Notes: a model not told the origin generated them from the sequence alone. A stretch of DNA of 64,000 nt from Sphingopyxis italica (GCF_011926545.1 NZ_JAATIT010000002.1:669383-733382), one strand, 5' to 3'; shown: positions 42,762-52,519, counted from the first letter of the stretch. Numbers and translations: made by a program.

Positions 42762-42904
42762 TATGGCACGTCCCCTTGCTTCGTCTCTTGCGTCCCCTGC
42801 ACGGGACTCGTTCGCGTCTATCGCCAACCGCGCCGCGCGGCGCAAGCGATCCGTCGCCGCGCAGGTTGCCCCTGCCCGCTTTCGCCGATAAGACGCGGGC
42901 GACC

Positions 42905-44350
42905 ATGAGCGATCCTTTGATTTCCTTCCAACCCGCAACCGGCGAAGAACTGTGGCGCGGGCCGGTCAGCGACGTCGATGCCGAGGTCGAGATCGCCCGC
43001 CGCGCCTGGCCCGAATGGGCGGCAAAGCCCGTCACCTTCCGCACCGAAACGCTGCGCCGCTTCGCCGACCGGGTGAAGGCCGAGGGCGAGGCGCTCGCCG
43101 ACCTGATCGCGCGCGAGACCGGAAAACCGCTCTGGGAAGCGCGCACCGAGGTCGAATCGGTCGCGAACAAGGTCGATATTTCGGTCAAGGCCTATGCCGA
43201 GCGCACCGCCAACCGCCGCATCGAGGGCGCGATGGGGCTGCGCAACGCGGTGCGACACAAGCCGCATGGCGCCGTCGCCGTGCTTGGCCCGTATAATTTT
43301 CCGGCGCATTTGCCGAACGGCCATATCGTCCCGGCGCTGATCGCGGGCAATGCGGTCGTCTTCAAACCATCGGAGAAAACGCCCGCGGTCGGCGCGAAGC
43401 TCGTCGAGCTCTTTCACAGCGCGGGCGTGCCGCAAGAGGTTCTGCGCCTCGTCGTCGGCGGCCCCGATACGGGCAAGGCGCTCGCGGGCCATGACGGCAT
43501 CGACGGGCTGCTCTTCACCGGCTCGGCGCGCACCGGGCTTGCCCTCAACCGCCAGTTCGCGGGCCAGCCGGGCAAGATGCTCGCGCTCGAAATGGGCGGC
43601 AACAATCCGATCGTCGTGTGGGACACCGCCGACATCCGCACCGCGGCGATCCTCGTCGTCCAATCGGCTTTCCTGAGCGCCGGGCAAAGGTGCAGCAACG
43701 CCCGGCGGCTGATCGTCCGCGACACGCTGGCCGACCGGCTGATCGAGGAAGTGTGCGATCTGGCGAACCGGCTGATCGTCGATCATCCGCACGCCGATCC
43801 CGCGCCCTATATGGGGCCGGTGATCGACAATGAGGCGGCCGATGGGCTGACCGAAAGCTTTCTGATCCTGATGTCGAACGGCGGCAAGGTGATCCGCCAT
43901 ATGGCGCGGCCGATCGCCGGTCGTCCCTTCCTGACGCCCGGCATCATCGACGTCACCGCGATGCCCGAGCGCCCCGACATCGAGCTGTTCGGCCCGCTGT
44001 TGCAGGTCATTCGCGTCGAGACATTCGAGGCGGCGATCGCCGAGGCGAACAACACCGCTTTCGGCCTGTCGGCGTCGCTGATCGGCGGCACGCCGCAGCT
44101 TTACGACCAATTCTGGGCCAATGCCCGCGCGGGGGTGATCAACTGGAACCGGCCGACCAACGGCGCCTCGTCCGCCGCCCCCTTCGGCGGTATCGGCCTG
44201 TCGGGCAATCACCGCCCGAGCGCCTTCTACGCCGCCGACTATTGCGCCTATCCGGTGGCGAGTTCGGAAAGCGACGCGATGCGCGCCTCGATCGGCGTGG
44301 GCTTGCGCGATCCCGAGGGATCGCAGCTGGTGACGAAGAAATATCTCTGA
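42905..44350 (+). CDS. astD: Succinylglutamate-semialdehyde dehydrogenase
   Basis: The 481-residue aldehyde dehydrogenase has the AstD signature LGPYNFPAHLPNGHIVPALI, the catalytic cysteine in SAGQRCSNARR, the general base in LEMGGNNPI, and GVINWNRPTNGASSAAPFGG. It catalyses NAD-dependent oxidation of N-succinylglutamate semialdehyde in the arginine succinyltransferase pathway. Other ast genes are not in the window. The ATG at 42905 lies 143 bases from the divergent hydrolase start. Confidence 0.93.
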   Translation: MSDPLISFQPATGEELWRGPVSDVDAEVEIARRAWPEWAAKPVTFRTETLRRFADRVKAEGEALADLIARETGKPLWEARTEVESVANKVDISVKAYAERTANRRIEGAMGLRNAVRHKPHGAVAVLGPYNFPAHLPNGHIVPALIAGNAVVFKPSEKTPAVGAKLVELFHSAGVPQEVLRLVVGGPDTGKALAGHDGIDGLLFTGSARTGLALNRQFAGQPGKMLALEMGGNNPIVVWDTADIRTAAILVVQSAFLSAGQRCSNARRLIVRDTLADRLIEEVCDLANRLIVDHPHADPAPYMGPVIDNEAADGLTESFLILMSNGGKVIRHMARPIAGRPFLTPGIIDVTAMPERPDIELFGPLLQVIRVETFEAAIAEANNTAFGLSASLIGGTPQLYDQFWANARAGVINWNRPTNGASSAAPFGGIGLSGNHRPSAFYAADYCAYPVASSESDAMRASIGVGLRDPEGSQLVTKKYL

Positions 44351-44441
44351 CGAATGAGTTCGCAACCGGCCCAATTTTACCTTCACCACCGTCAATAAAG
44401 CCTGCTTTGCCAATCGCGGCCCGCGCGATCATCTATCCTGC

Positions 44442-45239
44442 ATGGCAAAGACTCTCCCTCCTGCGGGCAAGCTCTGGCTCGTCGGCGCCGGTCCCGGCGA
44501 TCCCGACCTGTTGACGCTGCGCGCCGCGCGGCTGCTCGAAAGCGCCGACCTCGTCGTCCATGACGGGCTCGTCGGAGAAGGCGTGCTCGCGCTGATCCCG
44601 GCGCATGTCGAGCGGATCAGCGTCGCCAAGCAGCGCAGTCGCCACACGATGAAGCAGGAAATGATCAACGAACTGCTCGTCCGCGAGACGCTCGCCGGCA
44701 AGCAGGTCGTGCGTCTCAAGGGCGGCGATCCCTTCATTTTCGGCCGCGGCGGCGAGGAACTCGACGCGGCGCGCAAGTCCGGCGTCGCGGTGGAGGTCGT
44801 CCCTGGCATCACCGCGGCGGCGGGCTGTGCCGCGCAAGCGGGCCTCCCCCTCACCCACCGCGAAGATGCGAGCGCGGTGAGCTTCGTCGCCGGCCAGTGC
44901 AAGGATCTGACCGATCAGGACTGGTCGGGGCTCGCCGGTCACGGCCGCACGCTGGTGATCTACATGGGCCTCGCGACCGCGCCCGCCATCGCCGACAAGC
45001 TGATCGCCGACGGCGTTTCGCCCGGCCTGCCCGTCGCGGTCGTCGAGCGCGGCACGACCAAGGATGCCCGTGTGCTCCGCACGCTGCTCACCGATCTCGG
45101 CGACCTCGTCGCGCGCGAGAAGGTCGCGAGCCCGGCGCTGATCATCGTCGGCAAGGTCGCGGCGCGCGCCGACGCGCTCGACTGCCTCGGCGCGCCCGGC
45201 GTCGCCAATAGTTTGAAGGATATTGCATGCGAATCTTGA
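44442..45239 (+). CDS. cobA: Uroporphyrinogen-III C-methyltransferase
   Basis: The 265-residue SAM-dependent enzyme has LVGAGPGDPDLLTLRAARLL, VRLKGGDPFIFGRGGEE, VVPGITAAAGCAAQAGLPLT and LVIYMGL, all SUMT hallmarks. It makes precorrin-2, the precursor of siroheme. It heads an operon with the siroheme-dependent reductase (45525), so here it supplies siroheme for sulfite/nitrite reduction. Its end overlaps DUF2849 by 13 bases. Confidence 0.95.
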   Translation: MAKTLPPAGKLWLVGAGPGDPDLLTLRAARLLESADLVVHDGLVGEGVLALIPAHVERISVAKQRSRHTMKQEMINELLVRETLAGKQVVRLKGGDPFIFGRGGEELDAARKSGVAVEVVPGITAAAGCAAQAGLPLTHREDASAVSFVAGQCKDLTDQDWSGLAGHGRTLVIYMGLATAPAIADKLIADGVSPGLPVAVVERGTTKDARVLRTLLTDLGDLVAREKVASPALIIVGKVAARADALDCLGAPGVANSLKDIACES

Positions 45240-45523
45240 CCGGCAACGACCTGAAATCGGGAGCTGTCATCTGGTGGACCGGCCGCGACTGGTCGCTCCA
45301 CGTCGAGGAAGCCGCCGACGTCGGCGAGCATGGCGAAGCCGTGCTCGCGGCCGAGGACGGCGCGCGGCGGGTCAACGGCGGCTATATCGTCGATGCCGAG
45401 GCGACCCCCGAAGGCCCGCGTCCCGCGCATATCAAGGACCGCATCCGCGCGCTCGGCCCGACCGTGCGCCCCGACCTCACATTGAAACCCGCCGATCCGA
45501 CGGCCGGCGACTGGGTGATCTGA
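45227..45523 (+). CDS. DUF2849 family protein
   Basis: The 98-residue cytoplasmic protein matches DUF2849 (LTGNDLKSGAVIWWTGRDWS, VNGGYIVDAEATPEGPRPAH, IRALGPTVRPDLTL). The family is restricted to alphaproteobacteria and almost always lies between the SUMT gene and the sulfite/nitrite reductase, as here. Its role is unknown; an accessory function in siroheme reductase assembly is inferred. Confidence 0.88.
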   Translation: MRILTGNDLKSGAVIWWTGRDWSLHVEEAADVGEHGEAVLAAEDGARRVNGGYIVDAEATPEGPRPAHIKDRIRALGPTVRPDLTLKPADPTAGDWVI

Positions 45524-45524
45524 C

Positions 45525-47159
45525 ATGTACCAATATGACAAGTACGACCAGGGCATGGTCGATGCGCGCGTCGAGGAATTTCGCGACCAGGTGCGCCGCC
45601 GCATCGCGGGCGACATCAACGACGACCAGTTCAAGCCGCTCAGGCTGAAGAACGGCCTCTATCTCCAGCTCCACGCCTATATGCTGCGCGTCGCCATTCC
45701 CTATGGCACGTTCAATTCGCTGCAGATGCGCAAGCTCGCCGACATCGCGCGCAAATATGACCGCGGCTACGGCCATTTCACCACGCGCCAGAATATCCAG
45801 TACAACTGGATCAAGCTCGAGGAAGCACCCGACATCCTCGCCGAGTTGGCGACGGTCGAAATGCACGCGATCCAGACCAGCGGCGAAAGCATCCGCAACA
45901 TCTCGGCCGACCAATATGCCGGCGCCGCCGCCGACGAGATTTGCGATCCGCGTCCGTGGGCCGAGCTGATCCGTCAGGCGACGACCTTCCACCCCGAATT
46001 CAGCTATTTGCCGCGCAAGTTCAAGATCGCGGTGATCTCGGCTGCCGAGGATCGCGCGGCGCTGCGCTGGCACGACTGCGCGCTGCGCATCGTGCGGAAC
46101 GAGGCGGGCGAAGAAGGCTTTGAAGTCTATGCCGGCGGCGGCATGGGGCGCACGCCGTTCATCGCGTACAAGATCCGCGACTTCCTGCCCGCGCAGCAGA
46201 TCTTCTCCTATTTGCAGGCGATCCTGCGCGTGTGGAACCTCCACGCCCGGCGCGACAATATCCACAAGCAGCGGATGAAAATCCTCGTCCACGAACTCGG
46301 CGAAGAGGAATTCCGCCGCCAGGTGGAGGAGGAATTCCAGACCTTCCTCGCGCTCGGCACCGATTTCCCGCAGGCCGAATATGACCGCATCGCGGAATAT
46401 TTCACCCCGCCGCCGTTCGAGGCCGGGCTTTCGGACGAAATCGACCGCAGCGATCCCGACTTCGCCTTGTGGGTCGACCGGCAGGTCGCAGAGCACAAGG
46501 CGCCGGGATATGCGATCGCGAACATCAGCCTGAAGCCGATCGGCGGCATCGCGGGCGACATCTCAGCGGACCAGATGGATATCGTCGCCGACCTCGCCGA
46601 ACGCTACAGCTTCGACGAAATCCGCGCGACGCATGCGCAGAATCTTGTCCTGCCGCATGTCCGCAAGGCCGACCTTTATGCGGTGTGGCAGGCGCTCGAC
46701 GCCGCGGAGCTTGCCGATGCGAACCTCGACCTGATCACCGACATCATCGCCTGCCCCGGGCTCGACTATTGCACCCTCGCCAATGCGCGCTCGATCCCGC
46801 TGGCGCAGAAGATTTCGGAGCGTTTCGCGGACATGGAGCGCCAGCTCGACATCGGCGAGCTCAAGATCAAGATCTCGGGCTGCATCAACGCCTGCGGCCA
46901 CCATCATGCCGGCCAGATCGGTATCCTCGGCGTCGATCGCAAAGGCACCGAAAACTATCAGCTGCTGCTCGGCGGCTCGGGTGCCGAAGACACCTCACAG
47001 GCCAAGATCACCGGCCCGGGCTTCGACGAAGCCGGGATCGTCGATGCGGTCGAACGCACCGTCGAACGCTATCGCGAGCTCCGCGAGCCCGGCGAACGTT
47101 TCCTCGACACCTATCGCCGCGTCGGCCTCGACCCTTTCAAGGAGGCCATCTATGGCTAA
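45525..47159 (+). CDS. cysI: Siroheme sulfite/nitrite reductase
   Basis: The 544-residue protein carries the siroheme/[4Fe-4S] cysteines C410 and C416 (CPGLDYC) and C453 and C457 (GCINACGHHHAGQ), and two ferredoxin-like half-domains. It reduces sulfite to sulfide (or nitrite to ammonia) with six electrons. Linked cobA, DUF934 and cysH genes favour assimilatory sulfite reduction. No cysJ flavoprotein is adjacent, so a ferredoxin donor is likely. It overlaps the DUF934 gene by eight bases. Confidence 0.93.
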   Translation: MYQYDKYDQGMVDARVEEFRDQVRRRIAGDINDDQFKPLRLKNGLYLQLHAYMLRVAIPYGTFNSLQMRKLADIARKYDRGYGHFTTRQNIQYNWIKLEEAPDILAELATVEMHAIQTSGESIRNISADQYAGAAADEICDPRPWAELIRQATTFHPEFSYLPRKFKIAVISAAEDRAALRWHDCALRIVRNEAGEEGFEVYAGGGMGRTPFIAYKIRDFLPAQQIFSYLQAILRVWNLHARRDNIHKQRMKILVHELGEEEFRRQVEEEFQTFLALGTDFPQAEYDRIAEYFTPPPFEAGLSDEIDRSDPDFALWVDRQVAEHKAPGYAIANISLKPIGGIAGDISADQMDIVADLAERYSFDEIRATHAQNLVLPHVRKADLYAVWQALDAAELADANLDLITDIIACPGLDYCTLANARSIPLAQKISERFADMERQLDIGELKIKISGCINACGHHHAGQIGILGVDRKGTENYQLLLGGSGAEDTSQAKITGPGFDEAGIVDAVERTVERYRELREPGERFLDTYRRVGLDPFKEAIYG

Positions 47160-47574
47160 TTTCCGTTACCGCGACGACCAGCCGCACGAAGAGCCGGCGG
47201 TCACTCTCGACGCCTTTCTCGAACAACCCGACGCGACCGCGGTGCGGCTCGAGGCGGGCGAGGATGCGCGGCGGCTGATCCCCTTTCTGGGCCGGCTGCA
47301 GCTCATAGAAATCTCCTTCCCGCGCTTTCGCGACGGGCGCGGCTTTTCGAGCGCGCGCATCCTGCGCGAGGCCGGCTATGAGGGAGAGCTGCGCGCCGAG
47401 GGCGATGTGCTGATCGACCTTCTCTTCTTCATGCGGCGCTGCGGCTTCGACAGCTTCTCGTCGCAGCATTCGCTCAACCCCGCCGATGTCGAGGCGGCGC
47501 TGAACCGCTACAGCAACGTCTATCAGGACGCGACCGACGCGGCGGTGCCGATCTGGAAGCTGAGGCATGGCTGA
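47152..47574 (+). CDS. DUF934 family protein
   Basis: The 140-residue cytoplasmic protein matches DUF934 (IEISFPRFRDGRGFSSARIL, YEGELRAEGDVLIDLLFFMR, RCGFDSFS), a family found beside sulfite reductase and APS/PAPS reductase genes. AAGGAGG lies six bases before the ATG, inside the cysI 3' end. Its function is unproven; it may help electron supply or assembly of the sulfite reductase. Confidence 0.88.
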   Translation: MANFRYRDDQPHEEPAVTLDAFLEQPDATAVRLEAGEDARRLIPFLGRLQLIEISFPRFRDGRGFSSARILREAGYEGELRAEGDVLIDLLFFMRRCGFDSFSSQHSLNPADVEAALNRYSNVYQDATDAAVPIWKLRHG

Positions 47575-48352
47575 CGTGAAGACCTCTCCCCGCACCCGCG
47601 ACCGGATCGACGTCGCGCCGCGATTCACGCAGGCCGACGTCATCCGCCTCAACAACCTCTTCCGCGGCCAGGATGCCGCGGAGGTGGTGACGAGCGTGAT
47701 CGGCGCCGGGCTTCTCGGCGAAAGCGCGATCGTGTCGAGCTTCGGTGCCGAAAGCGCGGTGCTGCTGCACCTCGTCAGCCGCGCCGCACCCGACATGCCC
47801 GTGCTGTTCCTCGATACCGGCAAGCATTTCCCCGAAACTTTGGCCTATCGCGACACTCTCGCGGCGAAGTTGGGGCTTAACATCGTCAACCTGGCGCCCG
47901 ACGCCGAGGAACTGGCGAAGAAGGACGCGACCGAGCTGCGCTGGTCGTACGATCCCGACGGCTGCTGTGAAATCCGCAAGGTCAAGCCGCTCGAAAAGGC
48001 GCTGACCGACTTCGACACGTCGATCACGGGGCGCAAGGGCTTTCAGTCGTCGACGCGGCAGGGCCTCGCGCGTTTCGAGCTCGACGGGACCACCGGCCGT
48101 TTGAAATTCAACCCGCTCGCCAACTGGACGCGCGAAATGCTCGACGCCTATTTCGCCGAGCACGACCTGCCGCGCCATCCGCTCGAAGCCGAGGGCTATC
48201 CCTCGATCGGCTGCTCGCCCTGCACGTCGAAGGTCAAGCCGGGCGAAGACCCCCGCTCGGGCCGCTGGCGCGGCTGGGACAAGACCGAATGCGGCATCCA
48301 CACCGAAGTGACCCCGATCGACGACGATCCGGCGAACGATCCGGCGTTCTGA
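47567..48352 (+). CDS. cysH: Assimilatory adenylyl-sulfate (APS) reductase
   Basis: The 261-residue protein has the PP-loop-like SSFGAESAVLLHLV and the catalytic ECGIH (C242). The cysteines C133-C134 and C216-C219 (CC...CxxC) bind a [4Fe-4S] cluster in APS-type reductases and are missing in PAPS-type enzymes. It therefore most likely reduces APS to sulfite with thioredoxin. It overlaps DUF934 by eight bases and ends the operon cobA-DUF2849-cysI-DUF934-cysH. Confidence 0.93.
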   Translation: MADVKTSPRTRDRIDVAPRFTQADVIRLNNLFRGQDAAEVVTSVIGAGLLGESAIVSSFGAESAVLLHLVSRAAPDMPVLFLDTGKHFPETLAYRDTLAAKLGLNIVNLAPDAEELAKKDATELRWSYDPDGCCEIRKVKPLEKALTDFDTSITGRKGFQSSTRQGLARFELDGTTGRLKFNPLANWTREMLDAYFAEHDLPRHPLEAEGYPSIGCSPCTSKVKPGEDPRSGRWRGWDKTECGIHTEVTPIDDDPANDPAF

Positions 48353-48370
48353 CGAGCTGCCCGAAAGCCA

Positions 48371-48455
48371 TTCGCCCTGAGCTTGTCGAAGGGCGGCATT
48401 TTCTGTTGGGGCCGCAAGAAGAAGGACGGTGCTTCGACAAGCTCAGCACGAACGG
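48371..48455. repeat. REP-like inverted repeat, family B
   Basis: TTCGCCCTGAGCTTGTCGAA and GCTTCGACAAGCTCAGCACG flank about 35 unrelated bases. The core CTGAGCTTGTCGAA/TTCGACAAGCTCAG recurs at 54371. Here it sits between the convergent cysH and dnaB genes. Confidence 0.85.
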
Positions 48456-48477
48456 ATTTGAAGTTGGACTTTAAGCC

Positions 48478-50052
48478 CTACTCATAATCCTCGAACGCCA
48501 TGCTGTCGTCGGCGAGGTCGCTGAACTTGGTCGTCTTCGCCTCGAAGTGCAGGCGCACCTTGCCGGTCGAACCGTGACGCGATTTGGCGACGATGACTTC
48601 GGCAAGCCCGAAGACGCGCTCCATTTCGGCGGCCCATTCCTCGTGCTGCGCGTGGATCTTGACATCGTCGCCCTCGATCGGGCGCTTGGGCTCGCGCGCG
48701 GCGACGTAATAATCCTCGCGGAACACGAAGAGCACCATGTCGGCGTCCTGCTCGATCGAGCCCGATTCGCGAAGATCGGACAGCTGCGGGCGCTTGTCTT
48801 CGCGGCTTTCGACCGCACGGCTGAGCTGCGACAGTGCCATCACCGGCACATGAAGTTCCTTGGCCAGCGTCTTCAAACCACGCGAAATTTCTGAAATTTC
48901 CTGCACGCGGTTGTCGCCGCTCTTCGACGACCCCTGAAGGAGTTGAAGATAGTCGACGATGACGAAGCCGATGCCGTGGCGCCGCTGGAGCCGCCGCGCG
49001 CGGGTGCGCAGGCCCGCGATCGTCAGGCCCGGCGTGTCGTCGATGAACAGCGGCAGCGTCTGGAGCGTCTGCGCCGCGCGGCTCAGCTGCTGGAACTGCT
49101 CCTTGCTGATCTTGCCCATGCGTAGCGCCTCGCCCGACACCCCCGATTGTTCGGCGAGCACGCGCGTCGCGAGCTGGTCGGCGGACATTTCGAGGCTGAA
49201 GAAGGCGACCTTGGCGCCCATATTCTTCTCGGGCGGAATGCCGTCGTCTTCGTCGCGGCGGAAACGCTCGGCGGCGTTATAGGCGATGTTGGTCGCAAGC
49301 GAGGTCTTGCCCATGCCCGGACGTCCGGCGAGGATCATCAAGTCCGAATTGTGCATACCGCCGATCTTGGCGTTCATGCTGCCGATGCCGGTGGTGATCC
49401 CCGACAGATGGCCACCCGAGTTGAGCGCACGTTCGGCGGCTTGCAGTGCGGTGAGGCTCGCCTGGCTGAAGCTCTTGACCGACCCCATCTCGGCCTCGCC
49501 GCCCGCGACCCGGTAAAGTGCGGTTTCGGCCTCCTCGATCTGCGCCTGCGGATCGACGCGTTCGCTCGTGTCGAGCGCATTATCGACGAGCGAGCGGCCG
49601 ACGCCCGCGAGTTCGCGGAGCAGCGCGAGGTCGAAAATCTGCCGCGCGAAATCGCGCGCGCCGATCAGGCCCGCACCGCTGCCGGTGAGCTGCGCGAGGT
49701 AACCGACGCCGCCGACCGCCTTCATCGCCTCGTCGGCCTCGAAATAGGGCTTGAGCGTCACCGGGGTCGCGATGCTGTTGCGCTCGATCAGCGCCATCGT
49801 CTGTTGAAAGATGCGGCCGTGGAGCGGCTCGAAGAAATGCTCGGGATTGAGCGCCACCGGCAAATCCTCGACGACTCGGTTGTCGATCAGGATCGCGCCG
49901 AGAAACGCGGCCTCAGCCTCGATATTACGGGGTAATTGGCGCTCATCCCCGGTGTTGGCCGGGGTGGGAATCAGGGCTAGTTCGGGCATGGCTGCATCAT
50001 GCGCCGCTCGCGCAATAGGCGCAACCGGCTTGGATGTGCCGGTCATCAGCAT
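48478..50052 (-). CDS. dnaB: Replicative DNA helicase
   Basis: The 524-residue protein has the DnaB N-terminal domain (RNIEAEAAFLGAILIDNRVV) and RecA-type helicase core: Walker A LAGRPGMGKTSLA, FFSLEMSADQLATR, Walker B VIVDYLQLLQG and AVESREDKRPQLSDLRESGS. It unwinds DNA at the fork as a hexamer. An ATG at 50052 with GAGGGG upstream is preferred; ATGs at 50046 and 49989 are alternatives. A family A repeat lies 30 bases before the start. Confidence 0.96.
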   Translation of the reverse strand: MLMTGTSKPVAPIARAAHDAAMPELALIPTPANTGDERQLPRNIEAEAAFLGAILIDNRVVEDLPVALNPEHFFEPLHGRIFQQTMALIERNSIATPVTLKPYFEADEAMKAVGGVGYLAQLTGSGAGLIGARDFARQIFDLALLRELAGVGRSLVDNALDTSERVDPQAQIEEAETALYRVAGGEAEMGSVKSFSQASLTALQAAERALNSGGHLSGITTGIGSMNAKIGGMHNSDLMILAGRPGMGKTSLATNIAYNAAERFRRDEDDGIPPEKNMGAKVAFFSLEMSADQLATRVLAEQSGVSGEALRMGKISKEQFQQLSRAAQTLQTLPLFIDDTPGLTIAGLRTRARRLQRRHGIGFVIVDYLQLLQGSSKSGDNRVQEISEISRGLKTLAKELHVPVMALSQLSRAVESREDKRPQLSDLRESGSIEQDADMVLFVFREDYYVAAREPKRPIEGDDVKIHAQHEEWAAEMERVFGLAEVIVAKSRHGSTGKVRLHFEAKTTKFSDLADDSMAFEDYE

Positions 50053-50081
50053 CGTGGACCCCTCTGGGGATAATTCCCAAA

Positions 50082-50166
50082 TCCGTTCGCATCGAGCGAA
50101 GTCGAGATGCCCCTCGGGCTGGGCATGATCTCGATGGGTGTCTCGACTTCGCTCGACACGAGCGGA
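50082..50166. repeat. REP-like inverted repeat, family A
   Basis: This is a second copy of the 30802 element: TCCGTTCGCATCGAGCGAAG and TCTCGACTTCGCTCGACACG are the inverted arms. It lies in the divergent region between dnaB and the UPF0262 gene, an unusual site because both promoters must work around it. Confidence 0.85.
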
Positions 50167-50224
50167 AACGGGAGCGCCTTACGCCCTTGCCCTTCGTGCG
50201 TGGCCAAGTAGAAGCACGGACGGC

Positions 50225-50722
50225 ATGAGCGACGCAGACCCTTCGACACAGCGGATCATTTCGGTCGAACTCGACGAGGGGTCGATCGTCTGGCGCAATC
50301 CCGATGTCGAGCAGGAACGGCGCGTCGCGATCTTCGACCTGATCGAGGACAACAAGTTCGTGCCGCAACGCGGCCACCCCGACGGCTATGCCGGTCCCTA
50401 TCGGCTCATGTTGCGTGTCGAGGAAGGACGTTTGATCTTTGAAATCGCACGCGAAGATGGCTCTCCGCTCGAAGCGATCATCCTTGGCCTCGGGCGCTTC
50501 CGCCGCCCGATCCGCGACTATTTCGCGATTTGCGACAGCTATTATCAGGCGATCAAGACATCGACCGCGCAGCAGATCGAGACCGTCGACATGGCGCGGC
50601 GCGGGCTGCACAATGAGGCGGCCGAAATGCTGATGGACCGGCTCGACGGCAAGATCGCGGTCGATTTCGATACCGCGCGGCGGCTGTTTACGCTGATCTG
50701 CGTGCTGCATATCAAGGGCTAG
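50225..50722 (+). CDS. UPF0262 family protein
   Basis: The 165-residue cytoplasmic protein matches UPF0262, an alphaproteobacterial family: [71 protein letters not shown]. Function is unknown. It ends two bases before the GH25-like gene, so the two are probably co-transcribed. Confidence 0.9.
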   Translation: MSDADPSTQRIISVELDEGSIVWRNPDVEQERRVAIFDLIEDNKFVPQRGHPDGYAGPYRLMLRVEEGRLIFEIAREDGSPLEAIILGLGRFRRPIRDYFAICDSYYQAIKTSTAQQIETVDMARRGLHNEAAEMLMDRLDGKIAVDFDTARRLFTLICVLHIKG

Positions 50723-50724
50723 GG

Positions 50725-51480
50725 ATGGCGACGGGGGCAATCAGGGGCGGAAAGGTCACGAAGACCGCAGCCGCATGGCGCGCGGCGATTGCACGCGCGC
50801 TGCGCCGGATCGGCGCCGCCATCGTGCTGCTGCTCCTCGCCGCGGGCCTCGCGCTGTGGTGGGCGGCCCGCTGGACACCCGACCGCGCCCTCTATCCGAC
50901 GCAGGGGGTGACGATCGACGCCGGCAACGGCGACGTCCATTGGGGCTCGATCAAGGCCGCAGGCGCCGAGTTCGCCTATATCGCGGCGACCGACGGGTCG
51001 AGCGGCATCGACCCCAAATTCTCCCGCAACATGACCGAAGCGCGCGAGGCGGGGGTGCAGGCGGGCGCGATCCACCGCTACAGCCTCTGCCAGCTCGCGA
51101 CCGACCAGGCCGCCAATTTCATCCGCCATGTGCCGCGCCGCGCCGATATGCTGCCCGCCGTGGTCTGGCTCGACTATGACGACCGCTGCCCCGACCGGCC
51201 GACACGCGCGCTGCTCCTGTCCGAACTCGCCACCTTTCTGGCGCAGATCGAGGCGCATATGGGCAAGCAAAGCCTGATCGCGCCCGGCCCGGCGTTCGAG
51301 AGCGATTACAAGGTGACGCGGGGGATCGCGCGCACGACCTGGTTGCGCCGCGATTTCTTCGAGCCCGATTATGGCGCGCACCCCTGGGCGATGTGGCAGG
51401 CGAACGACTATGTGCGCCTGTCGGGCGCCAGAGGCACCGTCGGCTGGAACGTGCTGCGCCCGCGAGGAGAGATGCGATGA
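50725..51480 (+). CDS. GH25 lysozyme-like membrane-anchored protein
   Basis: The 251-residue protein has one N-terminal transmembrane anchor (about 30-48) and a GH25 fold: PTQGVTIDAGNGDVHWGSIK, FAYIAATDGSSGIDPKFSRN, GAIHRYSLC and VVWLDYDDRCP. GH25 muramidases use an aspartate and a glutamate (DxE); here the motif reads LDYD, so the acid differs. It may still cleave peptidoglycan or only bind it. The stop overlaps the cytidine deaminase start (ATGA). Confidence 0.8.
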   Translation: MATGAIRGGKVTKTAAAWRAAIARALRRIGAAIVLLLLAAGLALWWAARWTPDRALYPTQGVTIDAGNGDVHWGSIKAAGAEFAYIAATDGSSGIDPKFSRNMTEAREAGVQAGAIHRYSLCQLATDQAANFIRHVPRRADMLPAVVWLDYDDRCPDRPTRALLLSELATFLAQIEAHMGKQSLIAPGPAFESDYKVTRGIARTTWLRRDFFEPDYGAHPWAMWQANDYVRLSGARGTVGWNVLRPRGEMR

Positions 51481-51926
51481 CCGAGACCCGTGATGCGCTG
51501 ATCGAAGCCGCGCGCGACGCCGCAAGCCGGGCTTATGCGCCCTATTCTGGCTTTCATGTCGGCGCGGCCTTGCTGCTCAAGAACGGCGATGTGGTGACCG
51601 GCGCCAATGTCGAAAATGCCAGCTACGGCCTCACCCTCTGCGCCGAAACCGCCGCGGTGGCCAAGATCGCCAACGAAGGTTGGATCGGCGAGCTTGCCGA
51701 AGTCGCGATCGTCGGCGGCCGCCCCGACGGCGACGCACTCACCGGCAGCGATCCGGTCAATCCCTGCGGTCGCTGCCGCCAGATCCTCAACGAAGCCGCC
51801 GAGCGGTCGAAGACCGACATCCTTGTCCATTGCGCCTCGGGCGACGGTAGCGCGGTGAAGTCTTACAAGCTCAGCGAACTGCTTCCCGCAGCCTTTGGTC
51901 CGAAGGATCTCGGCCTCATCGACTGA
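51477..51926 (+). CDS. cdd: Cytidine deaminase
   Basis: The 149-residue homotetrameric-type deaminase has [20 protein letters not shown] with the catalytic CAE and the second zinc motif PCGRCRQ. It converts cytidine/deoxycytidine to uridine/deoxyuridine in pyrimidine salvage. [12 protein letters not shown] is the substrate loop. It overlaps the GH25-like gene and is followed by dcd, giving two cytosine-nucleotide deaminases in a row. Confidence 0.94.
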   Translation: MTETRDALIEAARDAASRAYAPYSGFHVGAALLLKNGDVVTGANVENASYGLTLCAETAAVAKIANEGWIGELAEVAIVGGRPDGDALTGSDPVNPCGRCRQILNEAAERSKTDILVHCASGDGSAVKSYKLSELLPAAFGPKDLGLID

Positions 51927-51964
51927 CCGCTTGCGCAACCCCCACAGGACCGACAAGAGACACC

Positions 51965-52519
51965 ATGGCCATTCTTTCCGACCGCTGGATTCGCGAAGCC
52001 GCCCGGACGCAGGGCATGATCGAACCGTTCGTCGAGGCGCAACGCCGCGACGGCTGCATCAGCTATGGCCTCTCTTCCTACGGCTATGACGCGCGCGTTG
52101 CGCCCGAATTCAAGATCTTCACCAACATCGATTCGACCACGGTCGATCCCAAGGAATTCGATCCCAAGAATTTCGTCGACCGCGAAACCGACGTCTGCAT
52201 CATCCCGCCGAACAGCTTCGCGCTCGCCCGCACGGTCGAATATTTCCGCATCCCGCGCGACATACTCGTCATCTGCCTCGGCAAATCGACCTATGCGCGC
52301 TGCGGCATCATCGTGAACGTCACCCCGCTCGAGCCCGGCTGGGAAGGCCATGTGACGCTCGAATTTTCGAACACCACTCCCCTGCCCGCCAAAATCTATG
52401 CCAATGAGGGCGCGTGCCAGTTCCTGTTCCTGCAGGGCAACGAGCCGTGCGAGACGAGCTACGCCGACCGCGCGGGCAAATATATGGGGCAAAAGGGCGT
52501 CACGCTGCCCAAGCTGTGA
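51965..52519 (+). CDS. dcd: dCTP deaminase
   Basis: The 184-residue protein matches Dcd: [60 protein letters not shown] and [18 protein letters not shown]. It deaminates dCTP to dUTP, feeding dTMP synthesis. SSYGYD and the substrate-binding GKSTYARCG are intact. The start is the ATG at 51965, 38 bases after cdd. Confidence 0.96.
   Translation: MAILSDRWIREAARTQGMIEPFVEAQRRDGCISYGLSSYGYDARVAPEFKIFTNIDSTTVDPKEFDPKNFVDRETDVCIIPPNSFALARTVEYFRIPRDILVICLGKSTYARCGIIVNVTPLEPGWEGHVTLEFSNTTPLPAKIYANEGACQFLFLQGNEPCETSYADRAGKYMGQKGVTLPKL

Noticed and set aside
44351..44441. Riboswitch before cobA
   Set aside because: The 91-base gap shows no cobalamin or SAM riboswitch core motif.
45477..46496. Minus-strand frame opposite cysI
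   Set aside because: Siroheme reductase motifs on the plus strand explain the region.
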